Assembly (NCBI GenBank): GCA_963701015.1
Contig: OY969556.1
Location: 3,348,001 to 3,412,000, forward strand
Direction: 5' to 3'
DNA from: MFD09286-c1 sp963701015
GTDB taxonomy: Bacteria > Bacteroidota > Bacteroidia > Bacteroidales > DTGW01
Length of the DNA stretch: 64,000 nucleotides
Of this stretch, positions 18,512 to 27,893 are shown piece by piece. The stretch's first letter is position 1. Every line of letters starts with the position of its first letter. The position numbers and the translations under genes are program-made. The notes beneath the pieces are model-generated. The model worked only from the letters and a program-made list of their open reading frames with translations. It ran no database searches and had not been told where the DNA came from.

Positions 18512-18534
18512 TTTATATATTTTTTTGCTTTGTG

Positions 18535-18566
18535 CAAATATATAGAAAACTTAGTCCGTGACTAAA
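18535..18566 (-). promoter_or_regulatory. Promoter of parE-parC
   Basis: On the minus strand TTTA (18563-18566), 20 bases, then TATATTTG (18535-18542). The -7 box is exact and the -33 element differs at one base. Expected leader is about 17 bases. Confidence 0.55.
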
Positions 18567-18674
18567 AACTGTTTATTAACAACCTTGTTAAATTGCTGAA
18601 TATATTTGGCTTAACCGATAAAAAGAAAATATAACCCGGTTACAACTTTTATGAAGTTAAAATCTTATCTTAAG

Positions 18675-18917
18675 TTAATACCTAATGCTTAATCTGGCAT
18701 GAACTGTCACTCCAGGCTGATCCCACAAGGTTGGATAATCATCAGAAAATTTTTTAAGGATTGTGCGCATGATTGTTTCGCGCATAAATTTCGATTGATT
18801 ATCTATTTTGTATTTTTTGAAATATTTATCCAAAGCCTGAGCTTCAAGGTTATTCAAAAGTATTACCTTTTTTTGCTTGCGCTTTAATGTATCGTTACGT
18901 TTTGACAAATCTTTCAT
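18675..18917 (-). CDS. Small basic protein, ribbon-helix-helix-like
   Basis: An 80-aa protein starting MKDLSKRNDTLKRKQKKVILLNN. A very basic N-terminus is followed by a short beta strand (KKVILL) and two predicted helices (EAQALDKYFKKY and QSKFMRETIMRTILKKF). This order is that of a ribbon-helix-helix DNA-binding fold, and I recall similar small proteins in Bacteroidota with no assigned role. It is a single gene upstream of parE on the same strand but separated by 163 bases containing the parE promoter. It could be a small transcription factor or a nucleoid-associated protein; the function is unknown. Confidence 0.75.
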   Translation of the reverse strand: MKDLSKRNDTLKRKQKKVILLNNLEAQALDKYFKKYKIDNQSKFMRETIMRTILKKFSDDYPTLWDQPGVTVHARLSIRY

Positions 18918-19188
18918 ACTTTATTTTTGACAATCGATAAAGATTGAACATATTGATGCCGTAAAAATATAAAAACGCTTTTCTAACGCAGTCTTTTAAG
19001 GAATTGAAATATCAACTATTTATTTAAAGTTGTTGATAACTTTTATAAGTGTAGCAAGTACGTTTTGTAAATAGTTGAAATAATGGATATTATGCTTAAA
19101 AGTCGTTTTTGTTCAAAGTAAGCCAGAAAAGATTATTTTAACCTGAAAACAATTTGAATTATCATTGTAAGTAATTTATTTGAAAAAT

Positions 19189-20433
19189 ATGGCTCTATTG
19201 TACAATGTTTTCCTGGGTTTATATGGATTCGGTATTTTATTAGCTTCATCATTTCATAAAAAAGCAAGAAAATTTTTATTTGGCCGTTTAAGTTTATTTT
19301 CAAAATTAGAAAATGCTTTTGGCAAAGACGACAAGATATTGTGGTTTCATGCTGCTTCACTAGGTGAATTTGAACAAGGCAGACCTGTAATTGAAGAAAT
19401 TAAAAGCAGGTTTCCACAATTTAAAATACTCCTTACATTTTTTTCACCTTCGGGTTATGAAATTCGCAAAGATTATGAGGGAGCTGATTATATTTGCTAC
19501 TTACCCATTGATTTTTCATGGTATGCAAAACGATTTGTTAAAATAATCCAACCAAAAGCAGTTTTTTTCATTAAGTATGAATTCTGGAATAATTATACAC
19601 GGGTTTTGCACCATGAACACATACCAGTGTATTGTTTTTCTTCAATTTTCAGGCCCGGGCAATTGTTTTTCAAATGGTACGGAGCATGGTACCGTAAAAT
19701 TCTTTCAAGGTTCGACCATTTATTTGTGCAAAACGAACTTTCGAAAAACTTATTGGAAACCATCGGGATTACTGATATTTCAGTCAGTGGTGATACTCGT
19801 TTCGACAGGGTTGCAAATATTGCAAACCAAACCAAACAACTCCCTGTTCTAGAAAAATTTAAAAATGATTCTTTAATTCTAATTGCAGGAAGTACCTGGC
19901 CTGCCGATGAAGAAATTTTGATTAATTATATTAATGAAAATTCAAAAGATTATAAATATATCATTGCCCCTCACGAAATAAGTAATTCAGCAATTGATGA
20001 ACTAATTCAAAAAATTAACAAGAAATCTGTTCGATATTCAGAAGCTGAGAATATTTCATTAGCTGATTATAATGTTTTGATTATTGATAATATTGGGATG
20101 TTGTCATCCATTTATAAATACGGCAATATTGCTTATATAGGTGGTGGATTTGGTAAAGGAATTCATAATATTTTAGAGGCTGCTACCTTTGGATTACCTG
20201 TAATTTTTGGACCGAAATATAAAAAATTTCACGAAGCTGTTGAATTAATTGAAAAACATGGAGCATTTTCAATTAATGATTATTCATCTTTTAAAAAAAT
20301 AATGGACGAACAACTCGCAAATACTGATATTATTGAAAAAACCAGTATGATTTGCAAAAAATATATTGAAGAAAACAAAGGTGCTACTGAAAAAATAATT
20401 TCAGGAATAAACCTCGAATCACTTTTAAAGTAA
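19189..20433 (+). CDS. waaA: 3-deoxy-D-manno-octulosonic acid transferase
   Basis: Transfers Kdo from CMP-Kdo to the lipid A precursor at the inner membrane, linking lipid A to the LPS core. It has 414 aa with the start at the ATG at 19189; a TTG three codons earlier is less likely. An N-terminal membrane-anchoring segment (YNVFLGLYGFGILLASSF) is followed by the GT30 signature HAASLGEFEQGRPVI with the catalytic Glu, then FFIKYEFWNNY, GDTRFDRV, AGSTWPADEE and the C-terminal nucleotide site GGGFGKGIHNILEAATFGLPVIFGP. A single gene, convergent with the GH2 gene with 15 bases between the stops. Confidence 0.95.
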   Translation: MALLYNVFLGLYGFGILLASSFHKKARKFLFGRLSLFSKLENAFGKDDKILWFHAASLGEFEQGRPVIEEIKSRFPQFKILLTFFSPSGYEIRKDYEGADYICYLPIDFSWYAKRFVKIIQPKAVFFIKYEFWNNYTRVLHHEHIPVYCFSSIFRPGQLFFKWYGAWYRKILSRFDHLFVQNELSKNLLETIGITDISVSGDTRFDRVANIANQTKQLPVLEKFKNDSLILIAGSTWPADEEILINYINENSKDYKYIIAPHEISNSAIDELIQKINKKSVRYSEAENISLADYNVLIIDNIGMLSSIYKYGNIAYIGGGFGKGIHNILEAATFGLPVIFGPKYKKFHEAVELIEKHGAFSINDYSSFKKIMDEQLANTDIIEKTSMICKKYIEENKGATEKIISGINLESLLK

Positions 20434-20448
20434 AGTTTTAAGCTTCAA

Positions 20449-23331
20449 TTAATCTGCTGATGCCCTTAATTTGACCGGAGTTGTTTTAATTTTTATTTCT
20501 GATTTGATTAAACCTTTTGATATTGCTGAAAGTGATATTTCTCCAGCATTTTTTTCACTTTGAATAATCACCTGTGCATAACCACTAAATAGCTTCCGTC
20601 TCCATTGAGCAGGAGGATTTACAACTTTAATCATTCCGGGATCGGTACTTATTTCGTCATATTTATATTTTTTTACAAAAGGTTTCCCAACAAATGCAAT
20701 AACATTTTCCCCTTTATTAAGAATTTTGTGGTCGATAACAAATACCTGATTCGGATCGTCGCGTTTTATATTTTTACCTAATAAATGTCCATTCAAATAT
20801 ACAGCCTGATTTTCGGCAAGGCTTTTTGAATAGAAAGTAATTTCAGTTTTATCCGTAAACTCATTTAAATCAAATGTTCCTATAACTACTATATATTTAT
20901 TTTTTTCATAACTTCCATATCCCGATTTGAAAGCATTTTGCCAATCGGAAACATACATTTTTGCATTAGTTTCCGTATATTCCCAAGTTGAATCAACCGT
21001 TTTTATTTTCAAATTACCTATTTTAATTCTATCTACACTTTCAATATATTTTTCTGCTTCGTGCGATGAAGGATCTCCATTGCCAACACCGATAATTTTT
21101 CCCGGTCCGGAAAGTGAAAATTCTATTTCGTTATCGGCTGTTGGTACCATAAGGCCCTTTTTATCGTTATCCTGAACCGTAATTATTGAAACATCTTCTC
21201 CATCAGCATTAATTGAAGTTCTATCGGCTGAAAGTTGAATAGCCGCTGGTTCACCTGTTGTTTCAACTTTATCTGTAATAATTACTTTACCGTTCTTATA
21301 ATCTTTAGCCAATAATGTTCCCGGAGAATATTTAACCAGCCATTCCAGATGATAATTAACCTTAACATCCTTCTTTCCCATGCTTTTGCCATTTAAAAAC
21401 AGCTCAACCTGATCGCAGTTGCTGTATGCCCATACACTTATTTCTTCACCTTCATTTCCCTTCCAATTCCAATGAGGCATTAAATGCAAAGTAGGTTTAT
21501 CAGTCCACCACGATTGCAAATAATAATAACTATCTTTAGGAAAGCCGCATAAATCAAGAATGCCATATTGAGAACAAACCTGAGGCCAACCATAAGGTTG
21601 TGGCTCACCTCGATAATCGAATCCTGTCCAATAAAATAATCCTGAAAGAAACGGACGGTCAGCATAAAACCGCCAACCATCTTCAAGCCCCCTACCGCCG
21701 AGTTTCCTATCCATTGGCTGCATATGTGCATTAATCGAATCATCCTGATAAATTCCACGGGTTGCGCTTGTTGAAGTTTCTTCGGTTCCTAAACTTGGTT
21801 GATTCGGAAAAGCTTTATGTTGTTCGTCAATATTACCATTGAATATATAATTAAAACCCATTACTTCTTCAACAGTGGACGTTCCGTGTGTCCAACCTCC
21901 ACTATTGGCGACTGTTGTACTTCGTGAAGAATCAAGCCTATGCGCATAGTTCTGCATAGTAGTTGTAATTCTTGCCCCTTTTTCATTTCCTTCAATGGCC
22001 CATTCTTCATTCCCCAACGACCAGATAAAAATGCTGGGATGATTTCTGTCGCGTAATATCATTCGTTTAAGCCAATTTAAATGTTCCTGGTTACTGCCCA
22101 TTAAGCGGCATTCATCCAATACCAACATGCCTAAACTATCACAATAATCGAGCAATTCGGGAGTAGGTGGATTATGTGAACAACGATAGGCATTGCAACC
22201 CATTTCCTTTAATTTTTCAATTCTATATTTCTGTAAAGCATCTGGAACGGCTGTCCCAACCCCGGCAAAATCCTGATGATTATTCGTACCTTTTATATAA
22301 TAATGTTTACCATTAAGAAAGAATCCTTTAATTGCATCAAATTGAAGTGTGCGAACGCCAAAAGTGGTAATATATTCATCTACCATTTTATTACCAATCA
22401 TAATATCTGTTTTCAATTTATATAAATTTGGCGTTTCAGGCGACCAAAGTTTTGGTTGAGGAATATTTAATTTTGAAAAATATTCCGTTTCACTTCCATT
22501 TTCAAGATTCAAATTATCAATAGTATTTGATGTAATGAATTTTCCCTTTTCATCATAAATTGAATTTAATATTGAGAACTTGGATTTTCTTGTACTATCA
22601 TTCTTTATAGAAACTCTTGCAGTAATTTCAGCTGAATTTCCACTAACATCCGATGTTACAAAAGTTCCATTTTGGGCAACATGTAATTGTGAAGTTTTAT
22701 TTAGCCAAACATGACGATAGATTCCTGCACCTTCGTAAAACCAACCTTCTTCAATAGATGCGTCAACTCTCACTGCAACAACGTTCTTTCCTCCATAATT
22801 CAAATAATCGGTAATATCATAGTCAGAGGTAGCATATCCGCTTAATTCGGTACCCAAATAAAAACCATTTACCCATACAATTGAATTTCTAAAAATACCA
22901 TCAAACTGAATACTTATTTTTTTCCCAAGGGCTGCCTGAGGAATAGTAAAAGTTTTACGATACCACCCAACACTTGTTTCAGGATATTTAAATCCAACAG
23001 TTTTAAAACCATGGCTATAACTGGCAGTTGAATCGAACGGGAGTTCAACAGCCCAATCATGCGGTAGATTAACTAAACGCCAGGTTCTGTCTTCGAAATT
23101 TGCAGAAGCTGCACCATCACCAAAACCTGTCTTGGCAAAATAGGTGAAATAGCTGGTTCCATTTCCGAAATCTTTTGTTTTGTCAGCAGCATTTCCGAAT
23201 GCAAAACGCCAATTAAAATCCATTAACAAATGTTCCCGCACCTGAGGTTGCTGATTATTCTGAGCAATTGTATTTTTGAAGAATATTGCTAAAATGGCAA
23301 GAGTGACAATAAAACGAATTAAATTTTTCAT
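20449..23331 (-). CDS. GH2-family glycoside hydrolase (beta-galactosidase-like), secreted
   Basis: A 960-aa exported enzyme (signal peptide ending FFKNTIAQ). Domain order: sugar-binding jelly roll (FNWRFAFG, VNLPHDWAVELPF, GWYRKTF, WVNGFYLGTELSGY), Ig-like domain, TIM barrel, then C-terminal Ig-like domains of the DUF4982/beta-galactosidase type and a second sugar-binding-like module with a jelly-roll look (TDKTEITFYSKSL). The acid/base Glu is in SLGNEEW (about residue 442) and the likely nucleophile Glu in LGTEETS (about 515); the WTGFDYRGEP segment is typical. Beta-galactosidase is the best guess; other beta-glycosidases are possible. It is the last gene of the glnS-esterase-VirJ-GH2 run, 19 bases after the previous one. 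Confidence 0.9.
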   Translation of the reverse strand: MKNLIRFIVTLAILAIFFKNTIAQNNQQPQVREHLLMDFNWRFAFGNAADKTKDFGNGTSYFTYFAKTGFGDGAASANFEDRTWRLVNLPHDWAVELPFDSTASYSHGFKTVGFKYPETSVGWYRKTFTIPQAALGKKISIQFDGIFRNSIVWVNGFYLGTELSGYATSDYDITDYLNYGGKNVVAVRVDASIEEGWFYEGAGIYRHVWLNKTSQLHVAQNGTFVTSDVSGNSAEITARVSIKNDSTRKSKFSILNSIYDEKGKFITSNTIDNLNLENGSETEYFSKLNIPQPKLWSPETPNLYKLKTDIMIGNKMVDEYITTFGVRTLQFDAIKGFFLNGKHYYIKGTNNHQDFAGVGTAVPDALQKYRIEKLKEMGCNAYRCSHNPPTPELLDYCDSLGMLVLDECRLMGSNQEHLNWLKRMILRDRNHPSIFIWSLGNEEWAIEGNEKGARITTTMQNYAHRLDSSRSTTVANSGGWTHGTSTVEEVMGFNYIFNGNIDEQHKAFPNQPSLGTEETSTSATRGIYQDDSINAHMQPMDRKLGGRGLEDGWRFYADRPFLSGLFYWTGFDYRGEPQPYGWPQVCSQYGILDLCGFPKDSYYYLQSWWTDKPTLHLMPHWNWKGNEGEEISVWAYSNCDQVELFLNGKSMGKKDVKVNYHLEWLVKYSPGTLLAKDYKNGKVIITDKVETTGEPAAIQLSADRTSINADGEDVSIITVQDNDKKGLMVPTADNEIEFSLSGPGKIIGVGNGDPSSHEAEKYIESVDRIKIGNLKIKTVDSTWEYTETNAKMYVSDWQNAFKSGYGSYEKNKYIVVIGTFDLNEFTDKTEITFYSKSLAENQAVYLNGHLLGKNIKRDDPNQVFVIDHKILNKGENVIAFVGKPFVKKYKYDEISTDPGMIKVVNPPAQWRRKLFSGYAQVIIQSEKNAGEISLSAISKGLIKSEIKIKTTPVKLRASAD

Positions 23332-23350
23332 TGCAGTTTTTTTTTAATTA

Positions 23351-24034
23351 TTATTTTGATTCAGCTAAAATTGCTTTCATTACAGGTTCGGAATCATAAA
23401 AACTATGACCTCCTTTTACTATAACAGTCTTAACATTATCCTGATGCCAATTATACGGGAAAATCGCATCCTCATTTTTACCAAAGAAACAAATTATTTT
23501 TTTGTCATGAATTTTTTCTATTTCTTCAGGAACTTTATATTTATAAGTTCCATCTATTAGCAACATATCGTTCAAATGGATAGTAAAATCGGATGTCTTT
23601 CCAGGAGTTATTAAAGCTATTAATTTTACCTTTTTCTTCAAATCAATTGGTAAGCGATTTATTAGAAATGGCATAACATCGGCCCCAAAAGAATATCCGA
23701 TGAAAATGATTTCATTTTTGTCCCATTTTTTGGCAAATACTCTTAAAACAGGAATCATATCAATTGCAAATTGATCGGGTGTTTTTGATTTCCAGAAATA
23801 TTTGAAAGAATTTAAGGCTACATAAGGCATATCAACCATTTTAAATTCGAATGCCATTTTTTTATCAAATGAATTCCAACCACCATCACCTGAAACATAT
23901 AAAATCATTGGCTTTTGTGTTTGAATGGCATCTCCAATTACCAAAGGAAGTGTATTTTTTTGACCGTATATACAATTCGTACTTATGGCGAGTGAAAACA
24001 AAAAAAAGTAATTTCGAATCCAATTACATGCCAT
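23351..24034 (-). CDS. AcvB/VirJ-like alpha/beta hydrolase, exported
   Basis: A 227-aa protein with a signal peptide (NYFFLFSLAISTNCIYGQ). It shows the VirJ/AcvB pattern: LYVSGDGGWNSFDKKMA (oxyanion region), SFKYFWKSKTPDQFAIDM, the nucleophile elbow GYSFGADVMPFLINRLP, a late acidic residue (GKNEDAIFP) and a catalytic His in VKGGHSFYD. Characterised AcvB/VirJ proteins of Agrobacterium and Brucella act in the periplasm, and AcvB hydrolyses lysyl-phosphatidylglycerol. Here there is one domain, as in VirJ. No lysyl-PG synthase or type IV secretion gene is nearby. It sits instead between an acetylesterase-like hydrolase and a GH2 enzyme, so deacylation of a carbohydrate is an alternative role. Confidence 0.82.
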   Translation of the reverse strand: MACNWIRNYFFLFSLAISTNCIYGQKNTLPLVIGDAIQTQKPMILYVSGDGGWNSFDKKMAFEFKMVDMPYVALNSFKYFWKSKTPDQFAIDMIPVLRVFAKKWDKNEIIFIGYSFGADVMPFLINRLPIDLKKKVKLIALITPGKTSDFTIHLNDMLLIDGTYKYKVPEEIEKIHDKKIICFFGKNEDAIFPYNWHQDNVKTVIVKGGHSFYDSEPVMKAILAESK

Positions 24035-24053
24035 AATTATTCAGGTGAAATTC

Positions 24054-24980
24054 TTATTTCAGAAAACCATTAGACTTAAGCCAGGCAATGCATGCATCAG
24101 GCCAATAATGTTCCGTATTTTTACTAGCTAACGCAAGACCGAAACCATGTCCGCCTTGTTGATATAAATGCAGTTCAACCGGAATATTGTTTTTCCTTAA
24201 GGCCATTGCATAATCAATACTGTTTTCACACGGAACTAATCCATCGTCCATAGCATGAACAAGAAATGCTGGTGGTGTTGAAGCATTTACCCGAGTTTCA
24301 TTCGAAAATTTATTTATAAGTTCAATACTTGGAGAATTGCCAAGTAAATTTGTTCTAGAACCACCATGTGTTATGCCTGTTTTCATTGAAATTACAGGAT
24401 AAATAAGGATACTGAAATCAGGGCCGGCACTTGTGGTATCTGAATTATAAACTTTTTCATTATACTGCGTAGATAATGTTGATGCCAAATGTCCGCCGGC
24501 AGAGAATCCCATTATTCCAATTTTATTTGGATTAATATTCCAGACTTTTGCATTTCGTCTGGTTAAACGCATTGCTTCTTGTGCATCCTGCAATGGCCCG
24601 ATACTTTTATTTTCCATTATGGTATCATTCGGCAGCCTATATTTCAAAACAATTCCGGTAATACCATTATCATTTAACCATTGGGCAACATCTTTTCCTT
24701 CATGTCCCATAGCTAAAAAGCCATACCCACCACCTGGACAAATTATTATGGCTGTTCCACTATTTTTTTCTTTAACTGGAAGGTAAACATCAATCGATGC
24801 TTCGGTAACATTATAAGTCCAAAACCTATCGTCATGAAATTCTTTGTGCGCTAATCCCTTATTAATGGGAGTTCCGGGAGCATTATTTAGCCATAATTTT
24901 ATTGTTTTGGTTTGCGATTTTACCAAATTATTTGAGTAAAACATAACTATTAATATTGCAATAAACTTCATGATTTTCAT
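24054..24980 (-). CDS. Alpha/beta hydrolase (acetyl-esterase/BD-FAE-like), exported
   Basis: About 308 aa, with the start taken at 24980 (MKIMKFIAILIVMFYSNNLVKSQ, a signal peptide). Earlier in-frame codons at 24983 and 25016 exist; the latter overlaps glnS. The hormone-sensitive-lipase-like oxyanion motif is ICPGGGYGFLAMGHEG, the nucleophile elbow is GFSAGGHLAS, the Asp is in HAMDDGLVP and the His in QGGHGFGLA. Exported relatives often remove acetyl groups from plant polysaccharides, and the downstream VirJ-like hydrolase and GH2 enzyme would fit that role. The exact substrate is inferred only. Confidence 0.87.
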   Translation of the reverse strand: MKIMKFIAILIVMFYSNNLVKSQTKTIKLWLNNAPGTPINKGLAHKEFHDDRFWTYNVTEASIDVYLPVKEKNSGTAIIICPGGGYGFLAMGHEGKDVAQWLNDNGITGIVLKYRLPNDTIMENKSIGPLQDAQEAMRLTRRNAKVWNINPNKIGIMGFSAGGHLASTLSTQYNEKVYNSDTTSAGPDFSILIYPVISMKTGITHGGSRTNLLGNSPSIELINKFSNETRVNASTPPAFLVHAMDDGLVPCENSIDYAMALRKNNIPVELHLYQQGGHGFGLALASKNTEHYWPDACIAWLKSNGFLK

Positions 24981-24997
24981 CATTGCCAATTTGTTAA

Positions 24998-26698
24998 TTA
25001 TTGTTCTTTTGTCCATGATTCCTTTAATGTAACAGTACGATTGAATATTAAATTGCCTGGTTTTGAATCATAATCAGTACAAAAATATCCAATACGTTCA
25101 AATTGTATTTTATCACCTGGTTTTGATGTGGCCAAAAATGGTTCGCAATATCCCTTAATAACTTTCAGTGAATCCGGATTCAAATTTAATTTATAATCTA
25201 TTCCTTCAGCAACATCTTCAGGATTTTCGCTTTTAAATAAGCGATCATAAAGTCTCACTTCGGCTTCAACTGCATGATTGGCCGAAACCCAGTGAATTGT
25301 GCCTTTTACTTTTCTGCCATCGGGTGAATTTCCACCACGCGATGCTTGGTCGTATGTGCAATGGATTACTGAAATTTCACCATCTTCATCTTTTTCAACG
25401 CTCACACATTTAATAAAATAAGCATATCGTAAGCGAACTTCCTGTCCGGGCGCCAAACGGAAATATTTTTTCGAAGGGATTTCCATAAAATCGTCCCTTT
25501 CAATATATAATTCTTTCGAAAATGGCACTCTGCGTTTTCCCTGACTTTCATCTTCAGGGTTATTAATGGCTTCTAATTCTTCAACCTGGTCGTCAGGATA
25601 GTTATCAATTATAACTTTAACCGGATTTAAAACGCTCATCATCCGCATTGCCCTTTTGTTCAAATCTTCGCGGACACAAAATTCCAAAAGTGCCAAATCA
25701 ATCGTATTATCACGACGTGCAACTCCAACTTTTTCGGCAAACGACCTGATGGATTCAGGTGTATAGCCTCTGCGTCGTAAACCACAAATGGTCGGCATCC
25801 GCGGGTCGTCCCAACCGTTAACAAAATTATTTTTCACCAATTCGAGCAATTTTCTTTTGCTCATTACAGTATAACTCAAATTAAGCCTGGCAAATTCATA
25901 TTGATGAGGACGATATGCCTTGGGGTCATCCAGTATTTGGTTAAGGAACCACTCGTATAATGGCCTGTGTACTTCAAATTCAAGAGTGCAAACAGAATGT
26001 GTTATACCTTCGATGTAATCGCTTTGTCCGTGGGCATAATCGTACATTGGATAAATGCACCATTTGTTGCCTGTACGGTGATGATCGGTATGTAATATCC
26101 TGTAAATAACCGGGTCGCGCATGTGCATATTAGGTGATGCCAGATCAATTTTAGCGCGCAAGGTTTTGGAACCATCCTGAAATTCTCCACTTTTCATTTG
26201 TTTGAACAAAGTTAGGTTTTCGTCAACAGTCCTGTTGCGGTATGGGCTGGGTGAAGCCGGAACCTGAGGGGTTCCACGCATAGCTCCAATTTCTTCGGCA
26301 GATAAATCGCAAACATAGGCTTTTCCTTTTTTTATAAGCAGTTTTGCCCATTCATATAATTGATCGAAATAATCGGAAGCATAAAATTCATTTGCCCATT
26401 GAAATCCAAGCCATTTAACATCTTCGCGAATAGAATCGACATATTCGGTTTCTTCTTTAACCGGATTGGTATCGTCGAAACGAAGGTTGCACTTGCCTCC
26501 AAACTTATTAGCATTACCAAAATTCAGACATATCGATTTTGCATGACCTATATGCAAATAGCCATTTGGTTCCGGAGGAAAACGAGTTAAAATACTTTTA
26601 TATTTTCCACATGCTAAATCATTTGAAATAATTTCTTCTATAAAGTTTAACGATGGTTTTACACCTTCATTCACTACTTCATTAACACTACTTTCCAT
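24998..26698 (-). CDS. glnS: Glutaminyl-tRNA synthetase
   Basis: Charges tRNA-Gln directly with glutamine; 566 aa, class I. HIGH motif: [28 protein letters not shown]-like motif: [11 protein letters not shown]. Between them are the catalytic-domain segments [12 protein letters not shown] and [23 protein letters not shown], specific for the GlnRS/GluRS-eukaryotic type. The C-terminal anticodon-binding beta-barrels are complete ([12 protein letters not shown] near the end). Bacterial GlnRS is limited to certain phyla, including Bacteroidota and gamma-proteobacteria. It is the first gene of a four-gene run (gaps of about 17, 19 and 19 bases) with exported carbohydrate-type enzymes. Confidence 0.97.
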   Translation of the reverse strand: MESSVNEVVNEGVKPSLNFIEEIISNDLACGKYKSILTRFPPEPNGYLHIGHAKSICLNFGNANKFGGKCNLRFDDTNPVKEETEYVDSIREDVKWLGFQWANEFYASDYFDQLYEWAKLLIKKGKAYVCDLSAEEIGAMRGTPQVPASPSPYRNRTVDENLTLFKQMKSGEFQDGSKTLRAKIDLASPNMHMRDPVIYRILHTDHHRTGNKWCIYPMYDYAHGQSDYIEGITHSVCTLEFEVHRPLYEWFLNQILDDPKAYRPHQYEFARLNLSYTVMSKRKLLELVKNNFVNGWDDPRMPTICGLRRRGYTPESIRSFAEKVGVARRDNTIDLALLEFCVREDLNKRAMRMMSVLNPVKVIIDNYPDDQVEELEAINNPEDESQGKRRVPFSKELYIERDDFMEIPSKKYFRLAPGQEVRLRYAYFIKCVSVEKDEDGEISVIHCTYDQASRGGNSPDGRKVKGTIHWVSANHAVEAEVRLYDRLFKSENPEDVAEGIDYKLNLNPDSLKVIKGYCEPFLATSKPGDKIQFERIGYFCTDYDSKPGNLIFNRTVTLKESWTKEQ

Positions 26699-26728
26699 AC
26701 ACTTTAGTATTTTAAATCCTGCGAACTA

Positions 26729-26736
26729 CAAATGTA
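26729..26736 (-). promoter_or_regulatory. -7 box candidate for glnS
   Basis: TACATTTG on the minus strand, 30 bases before the glnS start. No good -33 element was seen. Confidence 0.35.
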
Positions 26737-26825
26737 GCCGATTTCTATTTTGAGTATTTATTAATCGTCAATTTTTTTAGCTTATATTTTCTACTTTTAC
26801 AACATATTCTTAAATAATTAACAAA

Positions 26826-27176
26826 ATGGCATTAATTGAATTGGAAGGAATGGAATTTCATGCATTCCATGGTTGTTTTAAAGAAGAACGGATAGTGGGC
26901 AATTCATTTCTTGTAAATTTTATATTTGAAACCAATAGCGAAATTGCTGAAGATTCCGATAATATAAATGATACTATCAATTACCAAATAGTTTATAATA
27001 TTGTAAAAGAAGAAATGCTGAAACCTTCTCATTTATTGGAACACGTTGCAAGGCGTATTCTTGATAAAGTTACTGAACAATTTCCAAAAATTGATTTTTG
27101 TACCGTTAAAGTTTCTAAATTGAACCCGGCTATGGGTGGTAAATTAAATTCAGTTAGTGTTACTATTGATAAATAA
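26826..27176 (+). CDS. folB: Dihydroneopterin aldolase
   Basis: Converts 7,8-dihydroneopterin to 6-hydroxymethyl-dihydropterin plus glycolaldehyde in folate synthesis. At 116 aa it has the family length. Signatures: MALIELEGMEFHAFHGCFKEER (the GxxxxxxHGxxxxE motif), NDTINYQIVYNIV, SHLLEHVARRILDKV with the conserved Glu, and the C-terminal KVSKLNPAMGG with a conserved Lys and Pro. A single gene divergent from glnS. A TACTTTTA sequence at 26792-26799 is a near-consensus -7 box. Confidence 0.95.
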   Translation: MALIELEGMEFHAFHGCFKEERIVGNSFLVNFIFETNSEIAEDSDNINDTINYQIVYNIVKEEMLKPSHLLEHVARRILDKVTEQFPKIDFCTVKVSKLNPAMGGKLNSVSVTIDK

Positions 27177-27300
27177 GATTTTGCTATTGTAAAAATAGAA
27201 TTTGGGTAAAATCATAAATAAAAATACAATAGTGGAGAAACTAACTTGAATTGTCATTCAACTGTTATAAATATTTAAATTAGTTTTCAAATTAGAAAAT

Positions 27301-27831
27301 ATGTTGATTGCTGGTGAAAATAATATATTTAAAAATCAGCAGGATTTTGAAAAACTATTTAAAGAGAAGTACCGCCCGCTTTGTCTTTTGGCGTGTAAAT
27401 ATGTAAAAAATATTGAAACAGCCGAAGAAATTGTTCAGGAAATTTTTGTAAAGCTTTGGGAAAAGAACAATCAACTTGTAGTTAATGGGTCAATATTAGC
27501 CTATATTTCTACTTCAGTTAAGAATAGCTGCTTGAATTATCTAAAACACAAAGCAATTGTGGCCACATACGAAAAAAGCGAAGCTGTTCGGTTTGCTCTT
27601 GACAATTCGGAAAATGAAGAAGAAATGTACGATTTGGAACTCGAAACTGCAATAATTAAAGCAATAGACGAATTACCGCCTCAACGAAAAAAAATTTTCA
27701 TGTTTAGCAGGGTAGATGGTTTAAAATACCATGAAATTGCTGAAAAAATGGGTCTTTCAATAAAAACTATTGAAGCTCAGATGGGACAGGCTCTAAAACA
27801 ACTAAGGATAAAATTGAAAGAATTCATTTAA
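27301..27831 (+). CDS. RNA polymerase ECF-type sigma-70 factor
   Basis: A 176-aa sigma factor of the Bacteroidota expansion type. Region 2 is at about residues 15-85 (LFKEKYRPLCLLACKYVKN, EEIVQEIFVKLWEK). Region 4 is at about 120-175, with LPPQRKKIFMFSRVDGLKYHEIAEKMGLSIKTIEAQM as helix-turn-helix. No anti-sigma factor (FecR-like) or SusC/SusD pair adjoins it, so its signal is unknown. A degenerate repeat directly follows the stop codon, then the convergent M23 gene. I saw no promoter match in the 124-base upstream region. Confidence 0.92.
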   Translation: MLIAGENNIFKNQQDFEKLFKEKYRPLCLLACKYVKNIETAEEIVQEIFVKLWEKNNQLVVNGSILAYISTSVKNSCLNYLKHKAIVATYEKSEAVRFALDNSENEEEMYDLELETAIIKAIDELPPQRKKIFMFSRVDGLKYHEIAEKMGLSIKTIEAQMGQALKQLRIKLKEFI

Positions 27832-27835
27832 AAAA

Positions 27836-27884
27836 GCCCAAAACCTAATACCCAAGGCCTAAAGCCTAATGCACAAAGCCTAAT
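27836..27884. repeat. Degenerate tandem repeat with CCTAA core
   Basis: About 49 bases between two convergent genes contain five spaced copies of a CCYAA core in an A-rich frame (AAACCTAAT, AAGGCCTAA, AAGCCTAAT, AAAGCCTAAT and a weaker first copy). On the minus strand it reads as TTAGGCTTT units ending in TTTTTT and may serve as a transcript end. Confidence 0.55.
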
Positions 27885-27893
27885 TTCTAAAAT

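Noticed and set aside
27184..27232. Inverted repeat CTATTGTA / TACAATAG after folB as a terminator
   Set aside because: Arms are AT-only with a loop of 33 bases and no T tract.
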